A stretch of DNA of 64,000 bases from contig CAMDNE010000012.1 in the NCBI GenBank assembly GCA_945902745.1, positions 1 to 64,000 on the forward strand. The letters run 5' to 3'. How positions within the stretch are numbered: position 1 is the stretch's first letter; every line of letters begins with the position of its first letter. The position numbers and the translations under genes are program-made. Origin of the DNA: Chitinophaga pinensis (GTDB lineage: Bacteria; Bacteroidota; Bacteroidia; Flavobacteriales_D; Crocinitomicaceae). Below, in pieces: positions 27,290-37,150 of the stretch. The notes below the pieces were generated by a model. It searched no databases and was not told where the DNA came from. It worked only from the letters and a program-made list of their open reading frames with translations.

Positions 27290-28378
27290 TTAAGGACAGC
27301 TAAATGTTGCTGAAGCATCAAGAATATGCTGACTGCAAAACAATAAATCACCTGTTATTGGTCCTGTACAAAGCTCTGCAACAGTTTTCGGTTGCATCAT
27401 TCTGATATTTGCATTTGAAGTATTTATATATGTTTTTTCAGAAATATGCGTATACCTTGAAGAAAAGATGCCAATTACTCTATGGTTTGCGTTAACAGTT
27501 AAATTCGTAAAAGTTGGCTTACTTTGAGCTAAAGATGAACTAGGGACATTAACGGTCATATAATTATACAAATCTTCAGCACCACCAGTAACAATAACCT
27601 TTATTGAATACATTTTTCTTTGAATAATAGCAGGATTATTTGTGACATTCGCCAATACTAAGTCAAAAAAAGTTTTACCGTTTGTCGTAAAAGATTTAGA
27701 TTCATTTGGAGTCACTTCCGATTCACCTAAATTCCATTTAAAAGATTTCATTGTTCCTGTTGTAGGGGAGGTGTATTCGTTAAAGTTAACTTCTAATGTT
27801 GTATTCAATATGAATGAGTTACCTGTAGTAACTGCTATGCCTTTTTGAGAATAGACTCCTGGATCTTCTACAAAATCATATCGGAAAGTTTGACCATCTG
27901 CCGATGAAGAAATATTAGATACAATTTCAGTTTCACCGTCAACAATAATTTCACCACCATTGATTGAAATATGTAATTTGTAAATTCCGTCTGCATTTAA
28001 TGGAGCTGAAGCGGTAGTCTTGAAATAATATTCGGTTTCGTAAGGAGCGTAAAAAACACCGTTTGGATCTTTGTTCTCAATTGTAGTATCCATCAATGTC
28101 CATTGCCTTGCAACATTTCCATTTAGGTATTCAACCACAGTCGCTTCAACTTGTTGGAATTCATTTGAATCTTGAATTTGAGATATTTCTAATGCGTTTC
28201 CTGGACCAATAAAAGCGCGATTTATTTTAATAAAATGTATGCTGTCAGATTTATCTAATAATCCGTAAATCACTGCTGTTTCTTCAAAATCTCCTATTAA
28301 ATCAACATCTTCATTACACGATTGTAAAAAACTAGTCAAGATGAGAATAGAAATAAAAATGATAAAAGGATGCTTCAT
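27290..28378 (-). CDS. DUF4249 family lipoprotein
   Basis: A 362-aa predicted outer-membrane lipoprotein with lipobox LQSC near residue 21. The first strand region, ETAVIYGLLDKSDSIHFIKINRAFIG, is typical of DUF4249. The rest is beta-rich with no catalytic motif. In Bacteroidota DUF4249 genes often accompany a TonB receptor, but here no receptor is adjacent; it is a single gene. Function unknown. Confidence 0.82.
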   Translation of the reverse strand: MKHPFIIFISILILTSFLQSCNEDVDLIGDFEETAVIYGLLDKSDSIHFIKINRAFIGPGNALEISQIQDSNEFQQVEATVVEYLNGNVARQWTLMDTTIENKDPNGVFYAPYETEYYFKTTASAPLNADGIYKLHISINGGEIIVDGETEIVSNISSSADGQTFRYDFVEDPGVYSQKGIAVTTGNSFILNTTLEVNFNEYTSPTTGTMKSFKWNLGESEVTPNESKSFTTNGKTFFDLVLANVTNNPAIIQRKMYSIKVIVTGGAEDLYNYMTVNVPSSSLAQSKPTFTNLTVNANHRVIGIFSSRYTHISEKTYINTSNANIRMMQPKTVAELCTGPITGDLLFCSQHILDASATFSCP

Positions 28379-28398
28379 AATACTGCGTTATATGATTT

Positions 28399-28406
28399 CA
28401 AATATA
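28399..28406 (-). promoter_or_regulatory. Promoter -7 box of the DUF4249 gene
   Basis: Minus strand TATATTTG, exact TAnnTTTG, 20 bases before ATG 28378. Confidence 0.5.
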
Positions 28407-28464
28407 GCCAAAATATTGTAGATTGTCTCTCACTAATTAATCAACTATTCATACTGTTTAAACA

Positions 28465-29532
28465 TTAATCCTTCACTTTGTTCAATCCCATTGCTTTTAA
28501 TATCCAATTTGGAAGATGTTTTCCTGGCTTTTTATTTTTCAAATTGATATACCAACCCCATTTTTTCATGATAGGCACCTTATGTGTTTCAACAAATTCA
28601 ATCCAAGTTCCATCTGGATCTTCAATATATGAAAAACGACCACCAGCTTCACCCATATCAAAGGTGTCAGAGCTGTCAACAGTAAAAGGAAAACCTTTTG
28701 ATTCACATTCTTTTTGCAATAAATCCATTCCTTGAATATCAAAACATAAATGAATAAAGCCCCAATCACCCCAAAATCGGTTTTCAAAAATTTTCTTGCA
28801 ATCTGTCCTTTCAATTGATTGAACTAATTCAATTTCCGTTGGACCCAATAATCTAGCAAACGGACCTTTTCGAGCATCTTTATGTGTTAAAAGCACTCTT
28901 CGAAATTTAGATTTTCCTCCTGGAAGATGTGAAAAATCGTTTGACGTTTCAATTTTATCATATTCAACATTCGAATAGCCTAAAATGTCTTTGTATAGCG
29001 GTAAAGCTTTATCAATATCGCTTACTCCAATGACTGAACCGGCTACGCCACCGCAATGAGAAGGATGTTTTGTGTTTGAGAAATACCCTCTTCCTTGAAC
29101 TATTTGAAAAATATTCCCATTAGGATCTTGGGTGTAAAATGTTAAATCACCATTTGGATTCTTATATAAATCACCAATAATAGTTGCTCCATTTTCTTTG
29201 AAATAGTTAAAACTTGCAGCAACATCTCTTGATTTAATTTTACAAGCGTATAATCCAAAATCTCCTAGTTGAATATCAAAGGTTGCTTTTTCGGTAGGTC
29301 GACTCGTAAATTGCCATATTTCAAATCCGCCGCCACCTTCCATGCTTAACGCGAGTGTTGCTGTTCTGGAGTGAACGACATCACCAGTATAACGTGTCAT
29401 CAATGGAGCATCCGCAGCTTCTTCAAAAACCTTTACGTTTACACCAAAAAACTTCCGGTACCATTTCCAACTTTCTGCTACATTGGGAACTCCAATTCCC
29501 ATTTGTTGAATTCCACAGATTATTTTTTCCAT
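28465..29532 (-). CDS. Double-VOC (glyoxalase-fold) protein
   Basis: A 355-aa cytosolic protein with two vicinal-oxygen-chelate domains (about 5-145 and 160-335). Conserved elements include GIGVPNVAESWKWYRKFFG, FYTQDPNGNIFQIV, HLCFDIQG and YIEDPDGTWIEFVETHKVPI; His and Glu residues could form a metal site. Such double-domain proteins include extradiol dioxygenases and lyases, and the substrate cannot be assigned. No promoter box was found upstream; 31 bases separate it from the upstream patatin stop, so co-transcription is possible. Confidence 0.82.
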   Translation of the reverse strand: MEKIICGIQQMGIGVPNVAESWKWYRKFFGVNVKVFEEAADAPLMTRYTGDVVHSRTATLALSMEGGGGFEIWQFTSRPTEKATFDIQLGDFGLYACKIKSRDVAASFNYFKENGATIIGDLYKNPNGDLTFYTQDPNGNIFQIVQGRGYFSNTKHPSHCGGVAGSVIGVSDIDKALPLYKDILGYSNVEYDKIETSNDFSHLPGGKSKFRRVLLTHKDARKGPFARLLGPTEIELVQSIERTDCKKIFENRFWGDWGFIHLCFDIQGMDLLQKECESKGFPFTVDSSDTFDMGEAGGRFSYIEDPDGTWIEFVETHKVPIMKKWGWYINLKNKKPGKHLPNWILKAMGLNKVKD

Positions 29533-29563
29533 TGATTATATTTTTGCTTAAAAAGTATCTTAT

Positions 29564-31858
29564 TTAACGTATTGCTCTTTCATTAAACAACACAAATCCA
29601 TAACTGATTTGAAATACGATTGGATTAGTAGTTTGTTTCGGGAAATAATTGAATGTTGCTCGAATTGGTCCTACGAAAGAATGATAAATAAGTGAAGCAG
29701 ATGCCATATATGTTTCACCTTTAAATGGTTTTGAATATCCGAAAGTTCCATTGTCATACTTCTGAAGAATTACGAAAGGTTGGTAATAATAACCATCAAA
29801 GCGTAAATCAAGATTTTTATTGAATGAAAAAATAATATTCACTCCTCCTCCAATATATTGAGGAGAACGATATTCAGGTAAAAAGTATGTTTCAGCATCC
29901 GGAATTAAGGAGAAAGAAGTCATTGATAGTAAGGTTGCAGTGTAATTTGAGAACAACGATTGGCTATTAAAAACACCTTTTCCATGCAGCCCAACATGAA
30001 AATTTGGGTGATTAATTACAAAAGTTTTGAATTCAGCATTGAAATTCAGCCATTCGTGATGTTTTAGTTTAATTGTATCAGTAGCTGAAGTTGAGCCTGG
30101 AATATTTTTTTCATTACCATTCACATAACGCACTTTGAATTTGAAAAAATGTCCACCTGAAGCAAATTGTTTTCTATTCAATGAATTCTGAACGAATTCC
30201 CAACTCAATGAATTCCCATTAAAGGTTGTAATATCAGATGTATCCTTATTTGTGAAACCATCAGTTTGATAATAATCATCTTCTAAATTGAAGAACCGAA
30301 AATCAATGGAGCTTTTTGTAGTATTACCGATTGGATGGTTAAATTTCAACCCATAATACATCTCATTTTGAACAAGGAATGAGGGTTTGACATCTTCAAA
30401 GAACGTGGCAAAACTTCTGAAATAATCCCACCGATTCATGACAAAATATCCTGCTGCTGAAATTGGAAAAACTGACGGGATTTCAAAAGTATAACTCGCT
30501 TTGACAGAACCATAAAATTTCCCGAAATAGGAGGATAAACTCAATGATGAAGCTGTTTTACCAATGAAGCGATAAGTTAGTCCTAAATAGCCCGTATTTA
30601 CTGCTCGGGATGAGAAATGACCACCTACATCTAGTTTAAAATCTTTTGATTTCCGAACTTCTAAACCCAAATTATAAGTAGAATCTTTTTTTAATGTTAG
30701 CAGTGGAAATATGAATTCAATTTGAGGAGTTGCATACAAGCGGTAATATCTTTTTTCCAATTTGTTAATTGAAAGAACTTCTTTTTTGCGAATTCTGATC
30801 ATGGATTTATCAGCATAAGATATTTCTCTCTTTTGGTTCGAAATATTAGAAATTGATGATACTTTTAAGTCAATAATCTTTGATTTAAAAGTTAGCCGCT
30901 TTTGAGTAAGTTCCTCTTTTGAAATTCTATTCAATACATGATGTTCAATAGAATCTATATAAAGCATGGTAGTTTTATAACCCACGTCAATCGCTTTTTT
31001 AACTTCTGCAAAATCAAAGGTTGAAATTTCTGGATTAGGCTGTATGATAATTCCTGCATCACACGGTAAAGTGAAATCAGAGTAAGAAACCAACATGTTT
31101 GTAATTTGACTAATCAACTCATCTTCCATTGGTGGAGCGGCATTATCTGAAACATTACTTCCAATAATAAAATCAGGACTAAAATCAGTATACATTATAT
31201 CTGCTGGAAAATTGTTGTACAATCCACCGTCGAATAATAAAACATTATCAACTCGAATAGGGTGGAAGTAAAATGGATAAGTCATTGAAGCACGAACAGC
31301 TTGGTTCAAATTTCCTTTCGAAAAAACAATACTTTTTTTATTTCTAATATCAGAGGCAACACAGCGAAATGGAACAAATAAACTGTCAAAATCATTACCA
31401 TATGATGCGCCAGTTGTTCCCAATATTTTCATCATTTCAAAATCCAAATAAGAGGAAGTAATGAAGTTTGTAGGAAGTGATTTTTTTAAAATGGAATCTC
31501 CTGAAAAAGAAAAATTAAAAAGACTTGCGTTTATTTCTTCTTCTTTATATAAAAAATGCTGAGTCGATTTCAATTTACCTTTCGACATTAATTGAAACTC
31601 GTCACTTAGAACGTATTGCTCTATTTCTTCAGGACTATAACCAGCTGAGTATAAAGACCCAACCAATGCGCCTGCTGAGGTTCCTGTGATATAGTCAATT
31701 GGAATCCCTTTTTCTTCAAGTGCTTTTAACACACCAATATGTGCTAAACCAGTGGCTCCACCGCCACTCAAAACAAGGCCAACTTTTTGTTGAGCATGCA
31801 TTAAAGTGAAAGTAAAACAAAATCCTAGAAGAAGTAGATACCTGTTTATTGATTTCAA
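29564..31858 (-). CDS. Patatin-like phospholipase with C-terminal outer-membrane barrel
   Basis: A 764-aa protein if begun at TTG 31858: a signal peptide (about 1-22, ending MHAQ), patatin domain with oxyanion SGGGATG, nucleophile Ser61 in GTSAG and catalytic Asp210 in DGG, then a linker and a long beta-rich region to the last residue, like BamA/Omp85 barrels. This is the layout of PlpD-type (type Vd) phospholipases, with the lipase probably exposed by the barrel. An open frame extends to 31948 with no ATG before residue 50; the TATTTTTG box at 31874-31881 lies inside that extension, so TTG is preferred. Confidence 0.85.
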   Translation of the reverse strand: MKSINRYLLLLGFCFTFTLMHAQQKVGLVLSGGGATGLAHIGVLKALEEKGIPIDYITGTSAGALVGSLYSAGYSPEEIEQYVLSDEFQLMSKGKLKSTQHFLYKEEEINASLFNFSFSGDSILKKSLPTNFITSSYLDFEMMKILGTTGASYGNDFDSLFVPFRCVASDIRNKKSIVFSKGNLNQAVRASMTYPFYFHPIRVDNVLLFDGGLYNNFPADIMYTDFSPDFIIGSNVSDNAAPPMEDELISQITNMLVSYSDFTLPCDAGIIIQPNPEISTFDFAEVKKAIDVGYKTTMLYIDSIEHHVLNRISKEELTQKRLTFKSKIIDLKVSSISNISNQKREISYADKSMIRIRKKEVLSINKLEKRYYRLYATPQIEFIFPLLTLKKDSTYNLGLEVRKSKDFKLDVGGHFSSRAVNTGYLGLTYRFIGKTASSLSLSSYFGKFYGSVKASYTFEIPSVFPISAAGYFVMNRWDYFRSFATFFEDVKPSFLVQNEMYYGLKFNHPIGNTTKSSIDFRFFNLEDDYYQTDGFTNKDTSDITTFNGNSLSWEFVQNSLNRKQFASGGHFFKFKVRYVNGNEKNIPGSTSATDTIKLKHHEWLNFNAEFKTFVINHPNFHVGLHGKGVFNSQSLFSNYTATLLSMTSFSLIPDAETYFLPEYRSPQYIGGGVNIIFSFNKNLDLRFDGYYYQPFVILQKYDNGTFGYSKPFKGETYMASASLIYHSFVGPIRATFNYFPKQTTNPIVFQISYGFVLFNERAIR

Positions 31859-31873
31859 ATTCGTTCTTTTGTA

Positions 31874-31881
31874 CAAAAATA
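31874..31881 (-). promoter_or_regulatory. Promoter -7 box of the patatin gene
   Basis: Minus strand TATTTTTG, exact TAnnTTTG, 15 bases before TTG 31858. It supports the non-ATG start. Confidence 0.5.
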
Positions 31882-31910
31882 AGAGTATTTCATAAGTGAA
31901 AGGTATAAAA

Positions 31911-33158
31911 ATGATGGAAGAAGATAAAGTTAATAGCAAAATATTCAAAATTACTTTAAAAACTATTTTTGGTCTTGAGCAAGTTTTGGCTGAAGAACTA
32001 AATGAGTTGGGTTATAATGATGTTACGGTATTAAACAGGGCAGTTCAAACTAAAGGAACTTTGAGAGATGTTTATTATTTGAATTTGCATTGCCGCTGCG
32101 CCATTTCTATTTTGACAGAAGTTAAAAGTTTTTCTTTTCGAAACGAGGAAGATTTATATAACAAATGCATGCAAATTGATTGGACTAAGTTCTTCACATT
32201 GGACAAAACATTTGCTGTAAAAGGTGCCGTTTTCTCTGATTTATTCAAACATTCACAATACCCATTTTTATTAGTAAAAGATGCCATTGTTGATACTTTT
32301 AGAAATAAAAGTGGTAACAGACCAGATGTCAACATTAAAACTCCACAAGTTGTTTTTGATGTTTATATTCAAAATGCAAATTGCGTTATTTCTCTAAATA
32401 CAAGTGGTTTACCATTGTTTCAGCGAGGTTATCGTCAAGCAACTGGTGAAGCACCTATGAACGAAGTTGTTGCAGCAGGATTGATCCGAATGACTGGTTG
32501 GGATAGAAAATCACCTTTCATTGATCCATTTTGTGGTTCAGGAACTTTGTTGATTGAAGCAGCATTTTTAGCAACTGGAATTCCTTCCAACATTGAACGT
32601 CAGCATTATGCTTTCAAAAATTTTATTGGTTTTGAAGAAAAATTATGGGAAGAAATTTATGATGCTGCAAAGAAAAGAGTAACAGAACTTCCTTGTCGAA
32701 TTATTGGTTCAGATATCAGTGATGAAATGATTACGGTTACTAGAAGAAACTTAAGAGGGTTGGTTTTCGGACGTTTTATTGAAACTTCTGTACAATCTTT
32801 TGAAAATGTAAAAAGAGTAGGGGAAAAGGGTGTTTCTGTTACAAATCCGCCATACGGAATGAGAATGGGTGAAAACCTAGAGGAGATGTATGAGGAACTG
32901 GGTAACTGGATGAAAAATGAAATGAAAGGCTATGATTGCTGGGTTATGTCTGGAAGTGAAGAAGGGTTTAAATCGCTTGGTTTACGCCCTGACCGAAAAA
33001 TAAAAGTATATAACGGCGATTTGGAATGTAGTTTTAGAAAGTTTGCAATTTACGATGGCACGAAACGCATTCATAAATTACAGAATGGGGAAGAAGGTGT
33101 GAAATCGGAAGAATTAAATGTGAATAAAGCAGATTCAGAAACGGAGGTTGAGGATTAA
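31911..33158 (+). CDS. THUMP-domain rRNA/RNA guanine-N2 methyltransferase (RlmL N-half-like)
   Basis: A 415-aa class I methyltransferase. The N-terminal THUMP region (about 1-160) binds RNA; motif I DPFCGSGTLLIEAA and catalytic VTNPPYG follow. It matches the first half of E. coli RlmL (23S G2445); no RlmK half is fused. The ATG at 31911 (or 31914) is taken in place of a GTG at 31896. The last 25 residues are charged and poorly conserved in appearance. It diverges from the patatin gene with about 52 bases between. Confidence 0.88.
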   Translation: MMEEDKVNSKIFKITLKTIFGLEQVLAEELNELGYNDVTVLNRAVQTKGTLRDVYYLNLHCRCAISILTEVKSFSFRNEEDLYNKCMQIDWTKFFTLDKTFAVKGAVFSDLFKHSQYPFLLVKDAIVDTFRNKSGNRPDVNIKTPQVVFDVYIQNANCVISLNTSGLPLFQRGYRQATGEAPMNEVVAAGLIRMTGWDRKSPFIDPFCGSGTLLIEAAFLATGIPSNIERQHYAFKNFIGFEEKLWEEIYDAAKKRVTELPCRIIGSDISDEMITVTRRNLRGLVFGRFIETSVQSFENVKRVGEKGVSVTNPPYGMRMGENLEEMYEELGNWMKNEMKGYDCWVMSGSEEGFKSLGLRPDRKIKVYNGDLECSFRKFAIYDGTKRIHKLQNGEEGVKSEELNVNKADSETEVED

Positions 33159-33184
33159 TAATTTTAGAATAATTAATATGCATC

Positions 33185-33223
33185 AAAAAAGCATCAGTCT
33201 ATTTTTTAGACTGATGCTTTTTT
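33185..33223. terminator. Bidirectional terminator between the THUMP methyltransferase gene and gltA
   Basis: A6-GCATCAGTCTA (33185-33201) pairs perfectly with TAGACTGATGC-T6 (33207-33223), loop of five T. Confidence 0.92.
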
Positions 33224-33240
33224 GATTAAAATAAAATCAA

Positions 33241-34527
33241 TTATCTTTTCTCAATATCAACATATTCTCTTGGTGTAGCACCCGTATATATTTGTCTTGG
33301 TCGACCAATTGGTTCATTGTTTTCTGTCATTTCTTTCCATTGTGCAATCCATCCTGGTAAGCGGCCAATCGCAAACATTACTGTAAACATTTCAGTTGGA
33401 ATTCCTAATGCACGGTAGATGATCCCTGAATAGAAATCTACATTTGGATAAAGATTACGGGATTTGAAGTATTCATCTTCCAATGCAACTTTCTCTAGTT
33501 TCTTAGCTATTTCCAACATTGGGTCATTGATACCCAATTGTTCTAATACATCATCACATGCTTTTTTGATAATTGTAGCACGTGGATCAAAATTCTTATA
33601 AACTCGGTGACCAAATCCCATTAAACGGAAGGGATCCTCTTTGTCTTTTGCTTTTAATACCCATTTATCTACATCTCCTCCATCGTTGTGAATTTGCTCA
33701 AGCATTTCAATAACGGCTTGGTTTGCACCTCCATGAAGTGGACCCCAAAGTGCGGAAATTCCAGCTGAAATACATGCATACAAATTAGCTTGTGATGAAC
33801 CAACAATTCTAACAGTTGATGTTGAACAGTTTTGTTCATGATCAGCATGTAAAATCAATAATTTATTCAATGCTTTAACAACAACTGGATTTACTTTGTA
33901 TTCCTCAGTTGGCATTGCAAACATCATGTGTAAAAAATTAGAACAATAATCGTACTTATTTTTAGGATACATGAATGGATGACGCATTGCATTTTTGTAT
34001 GACCAAGCAGCCAATGTTGGTAATTTAGCCAACAAGCGTAGCATTGTTAAATCTTTTGCTTCAGGACTTCTATTTGGATCCAAAGATTCTGGATAAAAAG
34101 TAGACAATGAACATGTCATAGAAGCTAAAACACCCATTGGATGAGCCTTCGCAGGATAAGCTTCGAAGAATTGTTTCATGTCTTCATGAACCAATGTGTG
34201 TTTTGTAATATTATTTGTGAACGTATCTAATTGCAATTGAGTCGGTAAAGAACCATAAATTAACAAATAAGCTACTTCAATAAACGTCGCGTTTTCAGCT
34301 AATTGTTCAATAGAATAACCTCTATAATGTAAAATTCCTTTTTCACCGTCTAAAAATGTGATTGCACTTTTTGTGGCTCCAGTATTTTTATATCCTGTAT
34401 CTAAGGTAACATATCCAGTAGTGTCTCTTAGTTTGCTAATATCAATAGCTTTTTCGTTTTCAGTTCCCTCGATTATTGGAAATTCGTAGATGGTTCCTTC
34501 AAGTTCTAGTTTTGCAATTTCACTCAT
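33241..34527 (-). CDS. gltA: Citrate synthase
   Basis: A 428-aa enzyme joining acetyl-CoA and oxaloacetate, the entry step of the TCA cycle. Length is that of hexameric type II synthases. Signature segments: LHADHEQNCSTSTVR, GPLHGGANQAV with the catalytic His, and MGFGHRVYKNFDPRA; the catalytic Asp is in NVDFYSGI. ATG 34527 begins the usual N-terminus (MSEIAKLEL); 24 extra upstream codons lack homology. Single gene with a strong terminator. Confidence 0.97.
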   Translation of the reverse strand: MSEIAKLELEGTIYEFPIIEGTENEKAIDISKLRDTTGYVTLDTGYKNTGATKSAITFLDGEKGILHYRGYSIEQLAENATFIEVAYLLIYGSLPTQLQLDTFTNNITKHTLVHEDMKQFFEAYPAKAHPMGVLASMTCSLSTFYPESLDPNRSPEAKDLTMLRLLAKLPTLAAWSYKNAMRHPFMYPKNKYDYCSNFLHMMFAMPTEEYKVNPVVVKALNKLLILHADHEQNCSTSTVRIVGSSQANLYACISAGISALWGPLHGGANQAVIEMLEQIHNDGGDVDKWVLKAKDKEDPFRLMGFGHRVYKNFDPRATIIKKACDDVLEQLGINDPMLEIAKKLEKVALEDEYFKSRNLYPNVDFYSGIIYRALGIPTEMFTVMFAIGRLPGWIAQWKEMTENNEPIGRPRQIYTGATPREYVDIEKR

Positions 34528-34636
34528 TTTGTTTGCGCCAATTATGGTATTAAAAATATTCTCGACTAAATTAATAAACAATTTGTTTAAAAAAAACAAG
34601 AATCATAGAATAAATATTTTTTTTTGAAAGTAGAGC

Positions 34637-36814
34637 TTATAAATTCTCCAAAGTAAAGTTTAACATCATATTGAAAAGATGATTTCGCGTATTTCCACCA
34701 TAAATTCCATGATTTTTATTTGGATAAATAAATAAGTCAAATTGTTTGTCTGCTTTAACCAAAGCATTCACCATTTCCATCGTGTTTTGATAATGCACAT
34801 TGTCATCACCAGAACCGTGAATCAGTAAATATTTCCCTTTTAATAGATTCACAAAATTAATAGGTGAATTTTCATCATATCCTTTTTCATTTTCTTTTGG
34901 AGTGCGCATGAATCGTTCAGTATAAATATTATCGTAATATCTCCAATTCGTTACTGGAGCAACGGCAATTCCCATCTTAAATTGATCCGCACCTTTTGTA
35001 ATTGCTAAAGAAGTCATAAAACCACCGTAACTCCAACCTTGTATTCCGATTCTTGTTGGATCTATAAAAGTCATATTCTGTAACTCTTTTGCAACATTGA
35101 TGAAATCTTCAGTTTCCAATTTTCCAAGTTGCAAATAAGTCGACTTTTTAAAAGCCGCTCCTCTATACATTGTTCCTCTTGGGTCAACAGATACTACAAT
35201 ATATCCTTTTTGCGCAAGAAGTTGATGGTAAATAAAGTCGGCACCACCCCATGCATCTTTAACGGTGTTGGATCCTGGTCCGCCATATACCGTCATGAAA
35301 ACAGGATATTTTTTCGTCGGATCAAAATCTGTGGGTTTAATCATCCATCCATTTAATTCAGTTTCTCCTGAATGAAATTTGACAAATTCTTTTTGTGCTA
35401 GCTTATAATTGGCCAATACTCCGTTCAATTTAGCGTTACTCTCTAACACACTTATTTCTTTTCCATCATTTGAACAAAGTGTAAAAACAGGAGGTGTATT
35501 TGCGTTCGAGTATGTTTTAACGAAATATTTCATACCTGATGTAAATTCCGCCTCATTGGTTCCTGTTTCCAAACTAATTGCACTTTTTGCTGAAGCATCG
35601 ATGTTAATTTTGTAAATTCCTTTATAAATCGGTGATTTCTCAGCAGCGGAATAATAAATTGTATTTGTTGTTTCATCAATCCCGTAAAATTCAATAACAT
35701 CCCAATTTCCTTTTGTTATTTGAGAATTGACACCATCAAATGTTAGTTTATAGATATGATTAAATCCATCTTTCTCACTCGTTCTTAGGATAGTGTTTCC
35801 ATCTTTCAAGATGAGTAGGTTATTATCAATTTCAACATAAGTATCAGATTTTTCTTCAAAGAATACTTTTGAAGACATTTTCTTAGCACTCAAATCAATC
35901 AGGTGATATTTCAATTCATTTTGATGACGATTTAATGTTTGAATAACTAATTTGTTTGAATTACCTGACCATTGCAGTCGCGGGATATATTCATATTCAC
36001 CTAAGTCAAGATTAACAATTTTACTGTTTTTAACGGTAATAATATGAGCTGTAACTTTACTATTTTCTTCTCCTGCCTTTGGATATTTAAACGTGTATAA
36101 ATCAGGATACAATTCAGTGTAATACGTCAGATTAAATTCCTTGACATTTTTTTCGTCAAATTTCAGAAAACCAATGTACTTGCTATCTGGTGACCAACCA
36201 TAACCTTTTGTGATTGCAAACTCTTCTTCATACACCCAATCAGTTGTTCCATTGATTATTTTATTCCGTTTCCCGTCAGTTGTCAGTTTGGTTACTTTAC
36301 CTGTTTTAATATCTTTTACAAATAAATTATTTTTATAGATATACGAAACTTTTAATCCGTCAGGAGAATATTCAGCCAATGTTTGCGGCTGGTGCTCTTC
36401 ATCCAAAGGTTGAATGGCACTTGTTTTTAAATCATACAAGTAATATATAGCCGAAAAACTATGACGGTAAATCCCTACTGTTTGAGTTGTAAGTAAAACT
36501 TTTGTTTCATCATCATTGAAAAAATAGTCGTCTACAACGATAGGAGCACTTTTAAAAACCAACTTCTCTGATGAAATTAATACTTCTAATTGATCAGCAG
36601 ATTTAGTCATTTCATGTTTTGTAACCGATTGTTTTCCTTCGGACTTTGTTAGTTTTGTGTAATGTAAACCATCCTTCATTGATTTAAAACCGGAAACTCC
36701 TGCTCCGGAGAATTCATATTTTTTCCATATTTTTTCAACCGTTATTTCTTGTGATTGACTGTAGTGAATTGTTAGAAAAACAAAAAGGGAAAGTGTTAGT
36801 ATTTTATATGTCAT
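34637..36814 (-). CDS. Dipeptidyl peptidase IV (S9 family)
   Basis: A 725-aa exported peptidase that removes N-terminal X-Pro dipeptides. Signal peptide (about 1-21), then a beta-propeller domain (about 40-470) with a DWVYEEE-type loop (TDWVYEEEF) that binds the substrate N-terminus, then an alpha/beta hydrolase domain with Ser595 in GWSYGG, Asp in GSGDDNVHY and His in NKNHGIYGG. Probably periplasmic, feeding peptide use. Single gene, no TAnnTTTG box found. Confidence 0.93.
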   Translation of the reverse strand: MTYKILTLSLFVFLTIHYSQSQEITVEKIWKKYEFSGAGVSGFKSMKDGLHYTKLTKSEGKQSVTKHEMTKSADQLEVLISSEKLVFKSAPIVVDDYFFNDDETKVLLTTQTVGIYRHSFSAIYYLYDLKTSAIQPLDEEHQPQTLAEYSPDGLKVSYIYKNNLFVKDIKTGKVTKLTTDGKRNKIINGTTDWVYEEEFAITKGYGWSPDSKYIGFLKFDEKNVKEFNLTYYTELYPDLYTFKYPKAGEENSKVTAHIITVKNSKIVNLDLGEYEYIPRLQWSGNSNKLVIQTLNRHQNELKYHLIDLSAKKMSSKVFFEEKSDTYVEIDNNLLILKDGNTILRTSEKDGFNHIYKLTFDGVNSQITKGNWDVIEFYGIDETTNTIYYSAAEKSPIYKGIYKINIDASAKSAISLETGTNEAEFTSGMKYFVKTYSNANTPPVFTLCSNDGKEISVLESNAKLNGVLANYKLAQKEFVKFHSGETELNGWMIKPTDFDPTKKYPVFMTVYGGPGSNTVKDAWGGADFIYHQLLAQKGYIVVSVDPRGTMYRGAAFKKSTYLQLGKLETEDFINVAKELQNMTFIDPTRIGIQGWSYGGFMTSLAITKGADQFKMGIAVAPVTNWRYYDNIYTERFMRTPKENEKGYDENSPINFVNLLKGKYLLIHGSGDDNVHYQNTMEMVNALVKADKQFDLFIYPNKNHGIYGGNTRNHLFNMMLNFTLENL

Positions 36815-36927
36815 AGCTATAATTTAAAAGCCCTAAGTTATAAAATGTTTAAATTTTTTAGTCGATATGGTTAAAAACCTTTTCAGAATGTTAACAATTA
36901 TATAATATAGCTCGTTTTAAAATGTAT

Positions 36928-36935
36928 TACTTTTG
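36928..36935 (+). promoter_or_regulatory. Candidate -7 box upstream of the nucleic-acid locus
   Basis: TACTTTTG fits TAnnTTTG exactly, but it lies about 215 bases before the first gene and has no TTG at the usual distance. Nothing else convincing is seen in the gap 36815-37150, which may hold a long leader. Confidence 0.3.
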
Positions 36936-37150
36936 GCATCAGTTATTTCATGTCAACCTTGACGCCTAAGTATTTTAGTCTGAAACCATGAAAAAATGTA
37001 ACACAGCGAAATGAAAAAATAATGTTTTCAAGTATAACAAGTTGTAATTGGGTAGTGACTTCAATTCAAAAGGAAAAGCATCTTTCCCCAACGCTTGTTA
37101 TTATTATTTCGTTCTCAATTAGCAATTTTATTTAATCTAAACTATATCGT

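Noticed and set aside
31859-31948. N-terminal extension of the patatin protein
   Set aside because: It would place a second hydrophobic stretch before the signal peptide, overlap the divergent gene, and contain the promoter box.
34528-34599. N-terminal extension of citrate synthase
   Set aside because: MSEIAKLEL is the normal family start; the added codons are AT-rich leader.
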